From: Mucilaginibacter sabulilitoris
GTDB taxonomy: Bacteria > Bacteroidota > Bacteroidia > Sphingobacteriales > Sphingobacteriaceae
Length of the DNA: 64,000 nt
Direction: 5' to 3'
NCBI RefSeq assembly: GCF_034262375.1
Contig: NZ_CP139558.1
Location: forward strand, 248,001-312,000
This document shows positions 16,330 through 25,554 of the stretch, in pieces; within the stretch, counting starts at the first letter, position 1, and each line of letters starts with the position of its first letter. A model generated the notes under the pieces. The model made no database searches and was not told where the DNA came from. It worked only from the letters and a program-made list of their open reading frames with translations. Both the position numbers and the translations under genes were made by a program.

Positions 16330-16371
16330 TGTTTAACAAATAGTTGGCTAAATATAGGTTAAAGATATAAA

Positions 16372-17154
16372 CTATGCTATTTTTAATTTTATAGTTGTAA
16401 GTGTGCCGCCCAGCGGCTTACTGTAAATATTAATTTCGCCGTTTATAAGCTGCACCCGGCTCTCGAGGTTTTTAATACCGAATCCTTGTTTTACCTCATT
16501 TAATTTAAAGCCCACACCATTGTCTTTAAATTCCATAACCATATATTTCCCCTCCTGCGTAACAGACATCTGTATAACTGTTGCATCGGAGTGCTTAATG
16601 GCATTACCAAAAAGTTCCTGGGCTATGCGGTAAAGCGCAAGTTCAATTTCGTGCGGAAACCGCTGGTCTGTTATCCTTTTATCAAATTTTACCTTAATCT
16701 GCGTGTTTTGCTCCACTTTATTGCTTAGGGCTTCAAGCGCCACCAAAAAGCCATAATCGGTAAGCACAGGAGGCAAAACGTTATGAATAATATTGCGTAT
16801 TTCCTGTATACATTCATCAGTAAGCCGACGGGTATCAGCCAGCAGGGGCTGGGTACTTTCGCTTATGCAATTTTTATCAATCCGGTGCAGATTGAGTTTT
16901 ATGGCCGATAATACTTGCCCAACGCTGTCATGCAAATCCTCTGCAAGGCGTTTGCGTTCGCTTTCCTGTGTTTCAAAAACAGCGTTCATCAAATCGCCCT
17001 GCCGTTCATCGTGCAGCGTGCGTAATTCTGCCTGACTTTTTATCATTTTGCGCTGATAAATGATCACGAAGAAAAACAAACACGTAATTAATACAACAAC
17101 TACCAGTGTCCCGATAATTAATACCGGGATCAGGCTGTTTTCTGTGGTTTGCAA
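16372..17154 (-). CDS. HisKA_3 sensor histidine kinase
   Basis: The 260-residue kinase has one N-terminal membrane helix (VLIIGTLVVVVLITCLFFFV), no periplasmic sensor domain, a HisKA_3 dimerisation motif ESERKRLAEDLHDSVGQ with phospho-acceptor His75, and an HATPase_c domain (ALYRIAQELFGNAIKHSD, EFKDNGVGF, GFGIKNLESRV). The apparent start is TTG at 17154, overlapping the upstream membrane-protein gene by 25 bases, which suggests coupled translation. With no sensor domain of its own, it may take its input from that membrane protein. The partner is the adjacent NarL-type regulator. Confidence 0.92.
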   Translation of the reverse strand: MQTTENSLIPVLIIGTLVVVVLITCLFFFVIIYQRKMIKSQAELRTLHDERQGDLMNAVFETQESERKRLAEDLHDSVGQVLSAIKLNLHRIDKNCISESTQPLLADTRRLTDECIQEIRNIIHNVLPPVLTDYGFLVALEALSNKVEQNTQIKVKFDKRITDQRFPHEIELALYRIAQELFGNAIKHSDATVIQMSVTQEGKYMVMEFKDNGVGFKLNEVKQGFGIKNLESRVQLINGEINIYSKPLGGTLTTIKLKIA

Positions 17155-17762
17155 AATAGTCCTACCGAATATAGTATGTTAGCAATGATGTTGCTTATAC
17201 TGTTAATAACATAGTAATTAGGCCTGTCATCAACAGGTATTTGTGTAAATATCATAAATAAAAATATATTAACTGAAGAATAAAAAAGCACTCCTGCATT
17301 TATCCAGAAAAGCCCCTGTTTTTCGATATCAATATATTTTAACGGATTTAGTAATTTATAAAAGTAAAATAACGACAATATAATCAACAATATAGCCGAA
17401 GCAGTGCTTGATATAGACGGATATTCTAAAAAGTTCCAGTTATAAATAAGCATAATACCCAAAGTTATAACTGAAAGAATTACAGTAGTTTTTTTTTGAA
17501 CGCGATTAGTAAACAACTTGTAATAAATCACTGCAAAAAAAACCACTGTAACTATAATATTAACGTGTATTAAAGGCATGTTGTTTTTTGCTCCGTTATT
17601 GGCCAAAACCCACATCAACGGATCAAAAAGAGATGAAATAAGAAAAAAAAGCGCTGCGATTTTTAATACCTTATCGAGGTTTTTATAATTATAAAAAGCA
17701 ACCAGTACCGGAAAAAACCCAGATATAGTTGAAAGAATGTCCAATACTGTACTTAAAGGCAT
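17130..17762 (-). CDS. Multi-pass membrane protein of unknown function, 210 aa
   Basis: About six hydrophobic segments span the protein (VLDILSTISGFFPVLVAFYN, IAALFFLISSLFDPLMWVLA, VNIIVTVVFFAVIYYKL, TVILSVITLGIMLIYNW, ASAILLIILSLFYFY, LFWINAGVLFYSSVNIFLF). No catalytic motif is recognised. The gene overlaps the start of the histidine kinase by 25 bases and is probably co-transcribed with it. It could supply the membrane sensing part for the kinase, which is inference. Confidence 0.8.
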   Translation of the reverse strand: MPLSTVLDILSTISGFFPVLVAFYNYKNLDKVLKIAALFFLISSLFDPLMWVLANNGAKNNMPLIHVNIIVTVVFFAVIYYKLFTNRVQKKTTVILSVITLGIMLIYNWNFLEYPSISSTASAILLIILSLFYFYKLLNPLKYIDIEKQGLFWINAGVLFYSSVNIFLFMIFTQIPVDDRPNYYVINSISNIIANILYSVGLFCKPQKTA

Positions 17763-17801
17763 GCCTTACTTTTTTACCTGTTATATGCGGATATCCCAAT
17801 T

Positions 17802-18302
17802 TTAATTATCACCACTTAATTTACCTTTAGGACAGCCTGCAGAACCAGGACATGGATGAGAGCGATCTGCTACAACATTTTCTGCGGGCGCCGCGGTCAG
17901 CTTAAAAGTTTTCACACTGGTTGAAACTGCCATATCATTCTTTTTTTCATTTGGCAATTGATCTTCTCCATCTTCGTCAACACCCACTATTACGAATTTT
18001 TTTTCACCTTCGGCATTTGCAACAACTTTAATAAAAAAGTTTCCAACCGATACAAAAAAACGCTGCCAGCCACTTAGCTGATGACTATTTGCGTAATAAA
18101 TACGAATACCAAGACACCCTTCCTGCTGTAGTATCCTGTTCAATATCTTTTGCCCAAAAAATTGAGATATAGTTGTCTTTGGGTTACGGTGCCGATAATT
18201 AGTTGTTAAAACAATTGCTTCGTCAAGTTCAATCGGGGCTCCTTCATCGCCGGTAATAACACCTCGTGTTGGTTTAGTTTGTGTTGCTGTTGTTGTTTCC
18301 AT
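17802..18302 (-). CDS. Unknown protein with C-terminal CPGSxGCPK motif, 166 aa
   Basis: I do not recognise a named function. The N-terminal half (LDEAIVLTTNYRH, ISQFFGQKILNRILQQ, CLGIRIYYA, FVIVGVDEDGEDQLP) resembles widespread unnamed Bacteroidota proteins that end in a Cys-Pro motif. This one ends in SHPCPGSAGCPKGK, and the two Cys could bind a metal or be modified. It has no signal peptide. The divergent gene at 18730 has a similar N-terminal domain and the nearly identical SHPCPGSTGCPK, so the two are probably paralogues. It lies 39 bases upstream of the membrane protein of the kinase cluster on the same strand, so it may head that operon. Confidence 0.8.
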   Translation of the reverse strand: METTTATQTKPTRGVITGDEGAPIELDEAIVLTTNYRHRNPKTTISQFFGQKILNRILQQEGCLGIRIYYANSHQLSGWQRFFVSVGNFFIKVVANAEGEKKFVIVGVDEDGEDQLPNEKKNDMAVSTSVKTFKLTAAPAENVVADRSHPCPGSAGCPKGKLSGDN

Positions 18303-18729
18303 GATTTAATTAATATTGAATATTTAGGGAATTTTATGCCTAAAACTAACATTAATTGACTATTCTTTCAATAAGCTTATAACCTATAGTAAAATTTAAC
18401 ATTTTAAAAAAACAACATAACACACTAATAAACAGATACTAACACCAATGCTGTAATTTACACGTACTGGTATATTACGTAGTTTTACGTATTAAAAACT
18501 GTAGTACTACGCAGGCTAATATTTACCTATATGGCAGTGATATCATCAATATTACACTTATCGTTATATATTAATTCCTGAATAAAAGTGATGCTCGCTC
18601 GTTACCAACAATACTTATTAACATGCATGAATAATTGTTAATAAGTATTAACCGGTGATTAATATAGTAATATTAATTTTTATTATTAAGTTTATAATAA
18701 GCAAATCTTAACCTAAAATTAATAAACTA
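18303..18729. other. AT-rich divergent intergenic region
   Basis: These 427 bases separate the two CPGSxGCPK genes. They are strongly AT-rich and carry a perfect 14-bp inverted repeat (18610-18649) and a cluster of ACGTA/TACG-containing short repeats around 18475-18515. No open frame is supported. Both promoters must lie here. Confidence 0.6.
18610..18649. promoter_or_regulatory. 14-bp perfect inverted repeat, possible operator
   Basis: AATACTTATTAACA (18610-18623) and TGTTAATAAGTATT (18636-18649) are exact reverse complements with a 12-base spacer. They lie 80 bases before the ATG at 18730. No T-run follows, so a dimeric regulator site is more likely than a terminator. Confidence 0.5.
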
Positions 18730-19665
18730 ATGACCCCAATAAGAGCTACTGCCAAAGTTGAACCACAATGTGTAGGTGGATTCATTAGTAAAAGCAGATA
18801 CAATGAGCTTACTAAAAATTTCAAAACCAGCTTTCCGGGCGAAACAACCTTTGTAATGCTCTCTAAATCGGCTATAGAGACTATTCTTAGCGATAGCAGT
18901 GTGTCGGGCATAAAATTCATGAACGGCATTGAAAATGTTAATGTCCCATCATCACGCATACTTGTTTTGATACCGGCAAACTACACCAGTAAAGGCAGCC
19001 TTCCAATCTCGCTGATTAAAGCCGATGGTTTTTTAACTAATAAGGGGGATAATATTTCGTTAGAGCAAACCTGGCAGGTATTATTTAACCATGTGCTTAA
19101 CTACAAAAAGACAAATATCGATACCCATTATACCAAAATTAACCGGGGCTCATTTATGGGCCGGAATATATTAACCGAACTGGTGGACAAAGCTAAAGGA
19201 GATACACTTATTTATCATTTTGGATATGATATAGAAAACAATTACCCCTACAAGGCACTTATACAGCCGGAAGCGAACGGTATCCCAATAGGCGACGAAT
19301 CACATCCATGCCCGGGCTCAACCGGATGCCCTAAAAGCATAGAAGAAATGTGCGCACTTACCCGCATCATCACCAACCTTGTTGATAATGATCCCGATGG
19401 GCAACTAAATGAACTGCGAGCCTTCAGGGATAAACTATTGCAAAATAGCCTGAGTGGTGCCGAAATTGAAAAATATTATACCATTTCGGCTTCTCTGCTC
19501 GAAACTATTGACATGGAGCCCAATCACGACCTTATTTATGAAGGCATATACCAAGCGTATATTAAACCTTCCCTGCATTCATTAGCAAATCATAACGAAG
19601 AGGCGGCTTATATCATCTTCCGCGAAGCGTTGGAGCATCTTACCACTACTTATCTGTACCAATAG
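18730..19665 (+). CDS. Unknown protein with internal CPGSxGCPK motif, 311 aa
   Basis: Function not recognised. Residues about 15-90 (FISKSRYNELTKNFKT, FVMLSKSAIETIL, VSGIKFMNG) follow the same pattern as the N-terminal domain of the divergent 166-aa protein. Residues about 190-203 carry SHPCPGSTGCPK. Unlike the shorter protein, about 110 mostly helical residues follow (MCALTRIITNLVDND, IEKYYTISASLLETIDME, AAYIIFREALEHL). There is no signal peptide or membrane helix. It is a single-gene unit ending in a strong hairpin terminator. Paralogy with the divergent gene is judged by eye and needs an alignment. Confidence 0.8.
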   Translation: MTPIRATAKVEPQCVGGFISKSRYNELTKNFKTSFPGETTFVMLSKSAIETILSDSSVSGIKFMNGIENVNVPSSRILVLIPANYTSKGSLPISLIKADGFLTNKGDNISLEQTWQVLFNHVLNYKKTNIDTHYTKINRGSFMGRNILTELVDKAKGDTLIYHFGYDIENNYPYKALIQPEANGIPIGDESHPCPGSTGCPKSIEEMCALTRIITNLVDNDPDGQLNELRAFRDKLLQNSLSGAEIEKYYTISASLLETIDMEPNHDLIYEGIYQAYIKPSLHSLANHNEEAAYIIFREALEHLTTTYLYQ

Positions 19666-19680
19666 GCTGTTAATATTTAA

Positions 19681-19718
19681 TAAAAAAGGGTACTGCATAA
19701 GAACAGTACCCTTTTTTA
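19681..19718 (+). terminator. Bidirectional terminator
   Basis: Perfect 8-bp arms GGGTACTG/CAGTACCC (19688-19695, 19704-19711) are flanked by A-run and T-run, so the hairpin can serve both the plus-strand gene ending at 19665 and the minus-strand gene ending at 19719. Confidence 0.9.
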
Positions 19719-20276
19719 TTAAAACAATCTTAATATATACGAAAATTCATATACAATAAACACAACTACGAGGATAGAGTGGAACACACGATTGTTTACC
19801 TTCATAGCCACCATACACAACAAAAAGTGTGAAATGTTACGAATAGGGTATTCAATACCATAATGATGCATATAGGCTTCACCTTTAATGAAGGTATCTA
19901 CTATGTCCATTAAATAGCTAAACCCTAATATCCCGAATACCCATTTTCTGCGCGAATAAAAATAATCTTCATAATCTTTATAATCCTTCAGGTCATCCGG
20001 ATATAGCAAAGCACAAACAGAGTAATAAATAACTATGTAAAGAATTACAAAAAGATACTCTGCAAACACCCAATGCTTAATATCATGCAAATTATACTCC
20101 CACCACCAAAAATGGAGCAGCAAAATAAACAAGTAAAACGACCAAAGGGAATGTACCCAATATGGTTTGCTGCGCCCCGGGTGCTGAATTTGCTTAGCGG
20201 CCCCTCTTAATAAATGGGTAATACTAAGACCTAAAATAATTCCAATTGCTGATTTAATATGACTAAAAGTGTCCAT
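19719..20276 (-). CDS. Multi-pass membrane protein of unknown function, 185 aa
   Basis: The protein has about five hydrophobic segments (SAIGIILGLSITHLLRG, LWSFYLFILLLHFWWW, YLFVILYIVIYYSVCALL, FGILGFSYLMDIVDTF, ILVVVFIVYEFSYI), an acidic tract KDYKDYEDYFYSRR between helices, and no recognised motif. It converges on the CPGSxGCPK gene across a shared terminator. No function is proposed. Confidence 0.8.
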   Translation of the reverse strand: MDTFSHIKSAIGIILGLSITHLLRGAAKQIQHPGRSKPYWVHSLWSFYLFILLLHFWWWEYNLHDIKHWVFAEYLFVILYIVIYYSVCALLYPDDLKDYKDYEDYFYSRRKWVFGILGFSYLMDIVDTFIKGEAYMHHYGIEYPIRNISHFLLCMVAMKVNNRVFHSILVVVFIVYEFSYILRLF

Positions 20277-20365
20277 AGGTGACTGTGATGCAGGGTAATA
20301 CTGATTAAAAATAGAAATTTTTAATCAGTATTTTATTTTCATAATCAGCACAATGGACAAGCTGC

Positions 20366-21322
20366 CTAAAATATAGCCTCGGCAATGCGCCTGGTTGGGC
20401 CGGCGTTGCTCATGGTATAGAAATGCAATACCGGTACACCAAACTTCACCAGTTCGCGGCATTGGTTTATCATCCATTCAATACCCATATCCTTTACCTC
20501 TTTTTCTGATTTGCAACCGTTAATGGCATCGCACAAATCTTCGGGCATATCAATATGGAATGTTTTTGCCAGGTTAATCAATTGTTTTGACGAGGTAATT
20601 GGTTTTAAACCCGGGATAATAGGCACGTTAATACCATTGGCCTTGCAGTTATTTACAAAGTCGAAATATTTTTGATTGTCGAAAAACATCTGGGTAACGA
20701 TAAAATTGGCGCCCATATCCACCTTTTGTTTCAAATACTTAAAGTCGGATTTAAGATTAGGGGCTTCAAAATGTTTTTCGGGATAGCCGGCAATACCGAT
20801 ACAAAAATCAGTTTTAAGGCTCGAATCGCTGTGCTCATGCAGGTAAATACCATTGTTCATGTTCGCTACCTGCTGCAGCAGGTCGGTAGCATAGCAATGC
20901 CCGTTAGGGGTAGGTACAAATGAGGCATCGCCGCGCCGTGCATCACCGCGCAGTACCAGCACATTCTCGATGCCTAAAAACTGCAGGTCAACCAACCCGT
21001 TTTCGGTTTCATCTTTGGTAAAACCGCCACACAGTAAATGCGGAACCGTATCAACCTTATACTTGTTCATGATAGCTGCACAAATAGCGATAGTGCCCGG
21101 CCGTTTACGATAGCTCAGCTTTTCAAGTAAGCCATTGGCGTGCTCTTTATAAATATAATCTTCGCGCAGCGAGGTTACATCAATAAACGGCGGCTTAAAC
21201 TCCATTAAAGGATCAATGGCATCATAAATACCCTGTATGCTTTGTCCCTTTAAAGGCGGTATCAGTTCAAAAGAAAATAATGTTTTGCCGTTGGCGTTTG
21301 CGATGTGTTCGGTAATTTTCAT
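20366..21322 (-). CDS. metF: Methylenetetrahydrofolate reductase
   Basis: The 318-residue TIM-barrel flavoprotein has the family landmarks FSFELIPPL (catalytic Glu near residue 19), HLLCGGFTKDE, VLVLRGDARRGD, CIGIAGYPEKH, GANFIVTQMFFD and IPGLKPITS. It reduces 5,10-methylene-THF to 5-methyl-THF in the cytosol, the methyl donor for methionine synthase. It follows metH on the same strand 145 bases downstream, across a large inverted repeat, so both probably respond to the SAM riboswitch ahead of metH. Confidence 0.95.
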   Translation of the reverse strand: MKITEHIANANGKTLFSFELIPPLKGQSIQGIYDAIDPLMEFKPPFIDVTSLREDYIYKEHANGLLEKLSYRKRPGTIAICAAIMNKYKVDTVPHLLCGGFTKDETENGLVDLQFLGIENVLVLRGDARRGDASFVPTPNGHCYATDLLQQVANMNNGIYLHEHSDSSLKTDFCIGIAGYPEKHFEAPNLKSDFKYLKQKVDMGANFIVTQMFFDNQKYFDFVNNCKANGINVPIIPGLKPITSSKQLINLAKTFHIDMPEDLCDAINGCKSEKEVKDMGIEWMINQCRELVKFGVPVLHFYTMSNAGPTRRIAEAIF

Positions 21323-21358
21323 TCTCCGGGTTCGGTTGTATAATTCGTCTATCCATCC

Positions 21359-21444
21359 GTCATTGCGAGGTACGAAGCAATCTCTATACTATACAGAGCA
21401 GATTAGCCTGCTTACGTAGAGATTGCTTCGTACCTCGCAATGAC
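21359..21444. repeat. Large inverted repeat with perfect 28-bp arms between metH and metF
   Basis: The arms at 21359-21386 and 21417-21444 are exact reverse complements around a 30-base loop. Each outer end reads GTCATTGCGAGG and each inner part GAAGCAATCTC. A related, less perfect copy lies at 62411-62492, so this belongs to a dispersed extragenic family. Confidence 0.9.
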
Positions 21445-21467
21445 ATTTGTTTTGTTTCTATTTTATA

Positions 21468-24400
21468 TTAATAATTAATATTAGGGCCCAACCAGCGCTC
21501 TACTGTTTCCAGATCCATCTCTTTACGTTTGGCATAATCCTCTACCTGGTCTTTACTGATCTTGCCCAAACCAAAATAGCGGGCCTGCGGGTGCGCGAAA
21601 TAGAAACCGCTTACAGAGGCAGCCGGTGTCATGGCCAAACTCTCGGTCAGGTGCATGTGGGCATTATCCTCGGCCTTCAGCAGATCAAACAGTGTAGTTT
21701 TTTCCGTATGATCAGGGCAGGCGGGATAACCCGGCGCCGGACGAATACCCTGGTACTCTTCCTTGATCAGCTCATCGGCACTCAGCTGCTCGCTTTTGGA
21801 GTAACCCCAGTATTCCTTACGTACCAGTTCATGCATTTTTTCGGCAAAGGCTTCGGCCAGTCGGTCGGCAAGGGCCTTGGCCATAATGCTGTTATAATCG
21901 TCATGGTCGCGTTCAAACTCTGCCACCAGCTCATCGCAGCCAATACCGGTTGTTACGGCAAAGCCACCGAAGTAATCGGGTACGCCACTTTCTTTAGGAG
22001 CGATAAAATCAGACAGTGCATAATAAGGATCGTTCTTCACCTTTTCGGCCTGTTGGCGCAGGGTATGGATACGGGTTAAAAGCTTGGTACGGCTTTCGTC
22101 AGTATATAATTCAATATCATCGCCCACACTATTAGCAGGCCAGAAACCTATTACACCACTGGCTTTTAGTAGCTTTTGATCTACAATTCTCTTTAACAGA
22201 TCTTGAGCATCGTCAAAAAGCTTTTTGGCTTCGTCCCCAACAAACTTATCGGCAAATATTTTCGGATAGCTACCGCGCAGTTCCCAGGTATGGAAAAACG
22301 GTGTCCAGTCAATGTACGGCACCAACTCTTCCAGCGGATACGATTCAAATACCTTTGTACCGGTAAAGGCTGGTTTAGGAGCAACGTCACCATCCAGACT
22401 GATCTGGAAACGGCCTTTACGAGCTTCGTCGATGCTCACAAAGCGCTTATCTGATTTTTTATTCAGGTGTGCTTCGCGTGCTTTGGCATATTCATCTTTT
22501 ATACCTTGTATATACCCGTCTCGGTTGTCCTTATTCATCAAACTGCTGCAAACCGTTACACTACGTGATGCATCAAGCACGTGTATGGCTGCGCCCGAAT
22601 AATTTGGGGCAACTTTAACCGCTGCGTGGATACGTGATGTGGTAGCCCCACCAATAATAAGCGGAATGGTAAATCCTTCGCGCTCCATTTCTTTGGCAAA
22701 ATGCACCATTTCATCAAGCGATGGGGTTATTAACCCACTAAGACCAATAATATCTACCTCTTGCTTCTTTGCTTCTTCTATGATCTTTTGCGCAGGTACC
22801 ATTACCCCAAGGTCAATTACCTCAAAGTTATTACAGGCCAGCACCACACCTACTATATTTTTACCAATATCGTGCACATCACCCTTAACGGTGGCCATTA
22901 ATACTTTACCGGCGTTAGCGCGGCTTCCGCTGGAATCTTCTCCGGCGTCAATAACCCTTTGTTTTTCAAGCTCTATAAATGGCAGCAGATAGGCCACGGC
23001 CTTTTTCATCACCCTGGCCGATTTTACAACCTGCGGCAAAAACATTTTGCCGGCGCCAAACAAATCACCTACGATGTTCATGCCATCCATTAATGGCCCT
23101 TCTATCACTTCAAGCGGTTTGCTGTAAGCCTGGCGCGCTTCTTCCACATCGTCATCAAGGTATTCAATAATACCTTTTACAAGAGCATGAGATAACCTTT
23201 CCTGTACCGTTCCTTTGCGCCATTCCTCATCACGCACTACCTCTTTGCCTTTACTTTTTATGGTATCGGCATATTCAACCAGGCGCTCGGTAGCATCGTC
23301 GCGGCGATTAAGCAGCACGTCCTCTACCAGCTCGAGCAGAGTTTTATCTATCTGCTCATACACCTCCAGCATACCGGCATTTACAATACCCATATCCATA
23401 CCTGCTTTTATGGCATGATACAGGAAGGCAGAGTGCATAGCCTCGCGTACCACATTGTTACCCCTGAAGGAGAATGATATATTACTTACCCCACCGCTTA
23501 CTTTGGCATGAGGCAGGTTTTGTTTTATCCAACGCGTTGCCTCAATAAAATCGACAGCATAGTTGTTATGCTCTTCAAGCCCGGTGGCTACGGTTAATAT
23601 GTTAGGGTCAAAAATGATATCCTGTGACGGAAAACCTATTTCATTCACCAATATATTGTAAGAGCGCTCACAGATTTCTTTACGGCGTTCCAATGAATCG
23701 GCCTGGCCGGTTTCGTCAAACGCCATCACTACAGCAGCGGCACCGTAGCTTAATATTTTACGGGCATATTCTTTGAATTTTTCTTCGCCCTCTTTCAGGG
23801 AGATAGAGTTCACAATACCTTTGCCTTGTATACACTTTAAACCAGCCTCAATAACCGTCCATTTAGAGGAGTCGATCATGATAGGCAATTTGGCAATATC
23901 GGGCTCAGAAGCAACCAGGTTCAGGAATTTCACCATCACCGCTTCCGAATCGATCATGCCCTCGTCCATGTTAATATCTATCACCTGCGCGCCGCCTTCT
24001 ACCTGTTGCAGGGCAACGGCAAGGGCTGCTTCGTAATCTTCGGCGAGTATCAATTTGGAAAACTTCGGCGATCCGGTAATGTTGGTACGCTCGCCCACAT
24101 TCACAAAAATGCTTTCGGGTTTTATGGTAACCGCTTCCAGGCCGCTCAATCGCAAATCGGGTTCAATCTCCGGGATTCTTCTTGGCGGGTACTTAGCTGC
24201 TCTTTCGGCAATACATTTTATATGCTCGGGTGTGGTGCCGCAGCAGCCACCCACAATATTAACCAAACCGGCTTTTATAAAATCATCAACCTGGTGCGCA
24301 GTTTCGTGCGCGGTTTCATCGTACTGACCAAACTCATTAGGCAGGCCCGCGTTTGGATAGGCAGATATAAATACATCAGCTTTTTCAGACAATTCGGCCA

Positions 24401-25157
24401 GGTGAGGGCGCATTTCTTTGGCACCCAAAGCACAGTTTAAACCTACCGAAAGCAGGTTGGCATGGCGTATAGAGTTCCAAAACGCCTCTACTGTTTGGCC
24501 AGACAAGGTACGGCCCGAAGCATCAGTAATGGTACCCGAGATCATAATAGGTAGTTGCTTGCCCGACTCATCCGCATAACGGTGAATAGCAAACAAAGCC
24601 GCTTTAGCATTAAGCGTATCAAATATGGTTTCAACCAGTAACATATCAGACCCGCCGTCAACTAAACCCCTAACCTGGTCATAATAAGCATCGGCCAGAT
24701 CATCAAACGTCACAGCACGGTATCCCGGGTCGTTTACATCGGGCGACAAAGACGCGGTACGGTTTGTCGGACCAACGGCTCCGGCTACAAAGCGCGGTTT
24801 ATCGGGGTTCCGTTGCGTGTATTCATCGGCTACTTCACGTGCCAGACGTGCACCTTCAAAACTAAGCTCGTAGGCAAGCTCTTCCAGCTTATAATCGGCA
24901 AGCGAAATTATCTGGGTGCTAAAGGTATTGGTTTCAATAATGTCTGCGCCCGCGTCAAGATACTCAGCATGTATTGCCTTAATAATATCGGGGCGTGTAA
25001 TATTGAGCAGGTCATTATTGCCCTGCAGATCGGTTGAATGATCTTTAAAACGCTCCCCGCGAAAATCGCGCTCGGTTAATTGGTACCGCTGTATCATGGT
25101 ACCCATTGCCCCGTCAATTACCAGTATGCGTTTCTCTAATTCTTTTCTAATATCCAT
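21468..25157 (-). CDS. metH: Cobalamin-dependent methionine synthase
   Basis: The 1229-residue protein has all four modules in order: homocysteine-binding barrel ([11 protein letters not shown], zinc Cys pair in [10 protein letters not shown]), pterin-binding barrel ([14 protein letters not shown]), cobalamin-binding domain with [15 protein letters not shown] (His ligand) and the SAM-dependent activation domain ([12 protein letters not shown]). It moves the methyl group of 5-methyl-THF to homocysteine through cobalamin. Length is normal for full MetH. A SAM-I riboswitch lies about 150 bases upstream on the same strand. The product feeds SAM synthesis, which the histidine methyltransferase EgtD also consumes. 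Confidence 0.97.
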   Translation of the reverse strand: MDIRKELEKRILVIDGAMGTMIQRYQLTERDFRGERFKDHSTDLQGNNDLLNITRPDIIKAIHAEYLDAGADIIETNTFSTQIISLADYKLEELAYELSFEGARLAREVADEYTQRNPDKPRFVAGAVGPTNRTASLSPDVNDPGYRAVTFDDLADAYYDQVRGLVDGGSDMLLVETIFDTLNAKAALFAIHRYADESGKQLPIMISGTITDASGRTLSGQTVEAFWNSIRHANLLSVGLNCALGAKEMRPHLAELSEKADVFISAYPNAGLPNEFGQYDETAHETAHQVDDFIKAGLVNIVGGCCGTTPEHIKCIAERAAKYPPRRIPEIEPDLRLSGLEAVTIKPESIFVNVGERTNITGSPKFSKLILAEDYEAALAVALQQVEGGAQVIDINMDEGMIDSEAVMVKFLNLVASEPDIAKLPIMIDSSKWTVIEAGLKCIQGKGIVNSISLKEGEEKFKEYARKILSYGAAAVVMAFDETGQADSLERRKEICERSYNILVNEIGFPSQDIIFDPNILTVATGLEEHNNYAVDFIEATRWIKQNLPHAKVSGGVSNISFSFRGNNVVREAMHSAFLYHAIKAGMDMGIVNAGMLEVYEQIDKTLLELVEDVLLNRRDDATERLVEYADTIKSKGKEVVRDEEWRKGTVQERLSHALVKGIIEYLDDDVEEARQAYSKPLEVIEGPLMDGMNIVGDLFGAGKMFLPQVVKSARVMKKAVAYLLPFIELEKQRVIDAGEDSSGSRANAGKVLMATVKGDVHDIGKNIVGVVLACNNFEVIDLGVMVPAQKIIEEAKKQEVDIIGLSGLITPSLDEMVHFAKEMEREGFTIPLIIGGATTSRIHAAVKVAPNYSGAAIHVLDASRSVTVCSSLMNKDNRDGYIQGIKDEYAKAREAHLNKKSDKRFVSIDEARKGRFQISLDGDVAPKPAFTGTKVFESYPLEELVPYIDWTPFFHTWELRGSYPKIFADKFVGDEAKKLFDDAQDLLKRIVDQKLLKASGVIGFWPANSVGDDIELYTDESRTKLLTRIHTLRQQAEKVKNDPYYALSDFIAPKESGVPDYFGGFAVTTGIGCDELVAEFERDHDDYNSIMAKALADRLAEAFAEKMHELVRKEYWGYSKSEQLSADELIKEEYQGIRPAPGYPACPDHTEKTTLFDLLKAEDNAHMHLTESLAMTPAASVSGFYFAHPQARYFGLGKISKDQVEDYAKRKEMDLETVERWLGPNINY

Positions 25158-25310
25158 TGTTATCAGTTGCCTGTTTTCGGTGGCGTGTTGCGGGTATCCT
25201 CTAATAAACTAATGAACTGCAAACATGCAAATCACTGGCAACAGAAGCCTGGCAACACATAACAGAAAAAATATAGCTTATTCGAAAAGTCGGGTGTATG
25301 ATTGACTTTC

Positions 25311-25418
25311 GCTTATCTGTCCCAACATTTTGTAGCTGTTGAGTAGAATGTAGCACCTTGTTAAGTACAGGTTGCTAAGACATCGCAGGGTCTAATCCCT
25401 CCGCCTTTCTCTATAAGC
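25311..25418 (-). promoter_or_regulatory. SAM-I (S-box) riboswitch ahead of metH
   Basis: On the minus strand the segment begins CTTATAGAGAAAGGCGGAGGG and continues with ACCCTGCGATG, TTAGCAACC and AGGTGCTACATTC, closing with GATAAG that pairs with the opening CTTATAG. These are the conserved blocks of the SAM-I aptamer in order. A hairpin (CGAAAGTC/GACTTTTCG) with a later T-rich stretch follows at about 25260-25310 and may be the expression platform. High SAM should lower metH expression. Confidence 0.88.
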
Positions 25419-25502
25419 AATGCAAAGGTGCACAATAAAGCTTTAATATGCAATAGCCTGACCCTTTACAAAATGTGTATACAAAGTAAATTTATGTTAA
25501 CC

Positions 25503-25533
25503 AAAAAAAGCTGCCTTTTCGGGGCAGCTTTTA
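25503..25533 (-). terminator. Terminator of the Bax inhibitor-like gene
   Basis: On the minus strand AAGCTGCC/GGCAGCTT with a CCGAAAA loop is followed by seven T, 22 bases after the stop. Confidence 0.92.
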
Positions 25534-25554
25534 ATAATAGTTTCTTGCTTGTTA

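Noticed and set aside
21447..22079. A 210-codon open frame opposite the end of metH
   Set aside because: It overlaps the activation domain of metH on the other strand and resembles no family.
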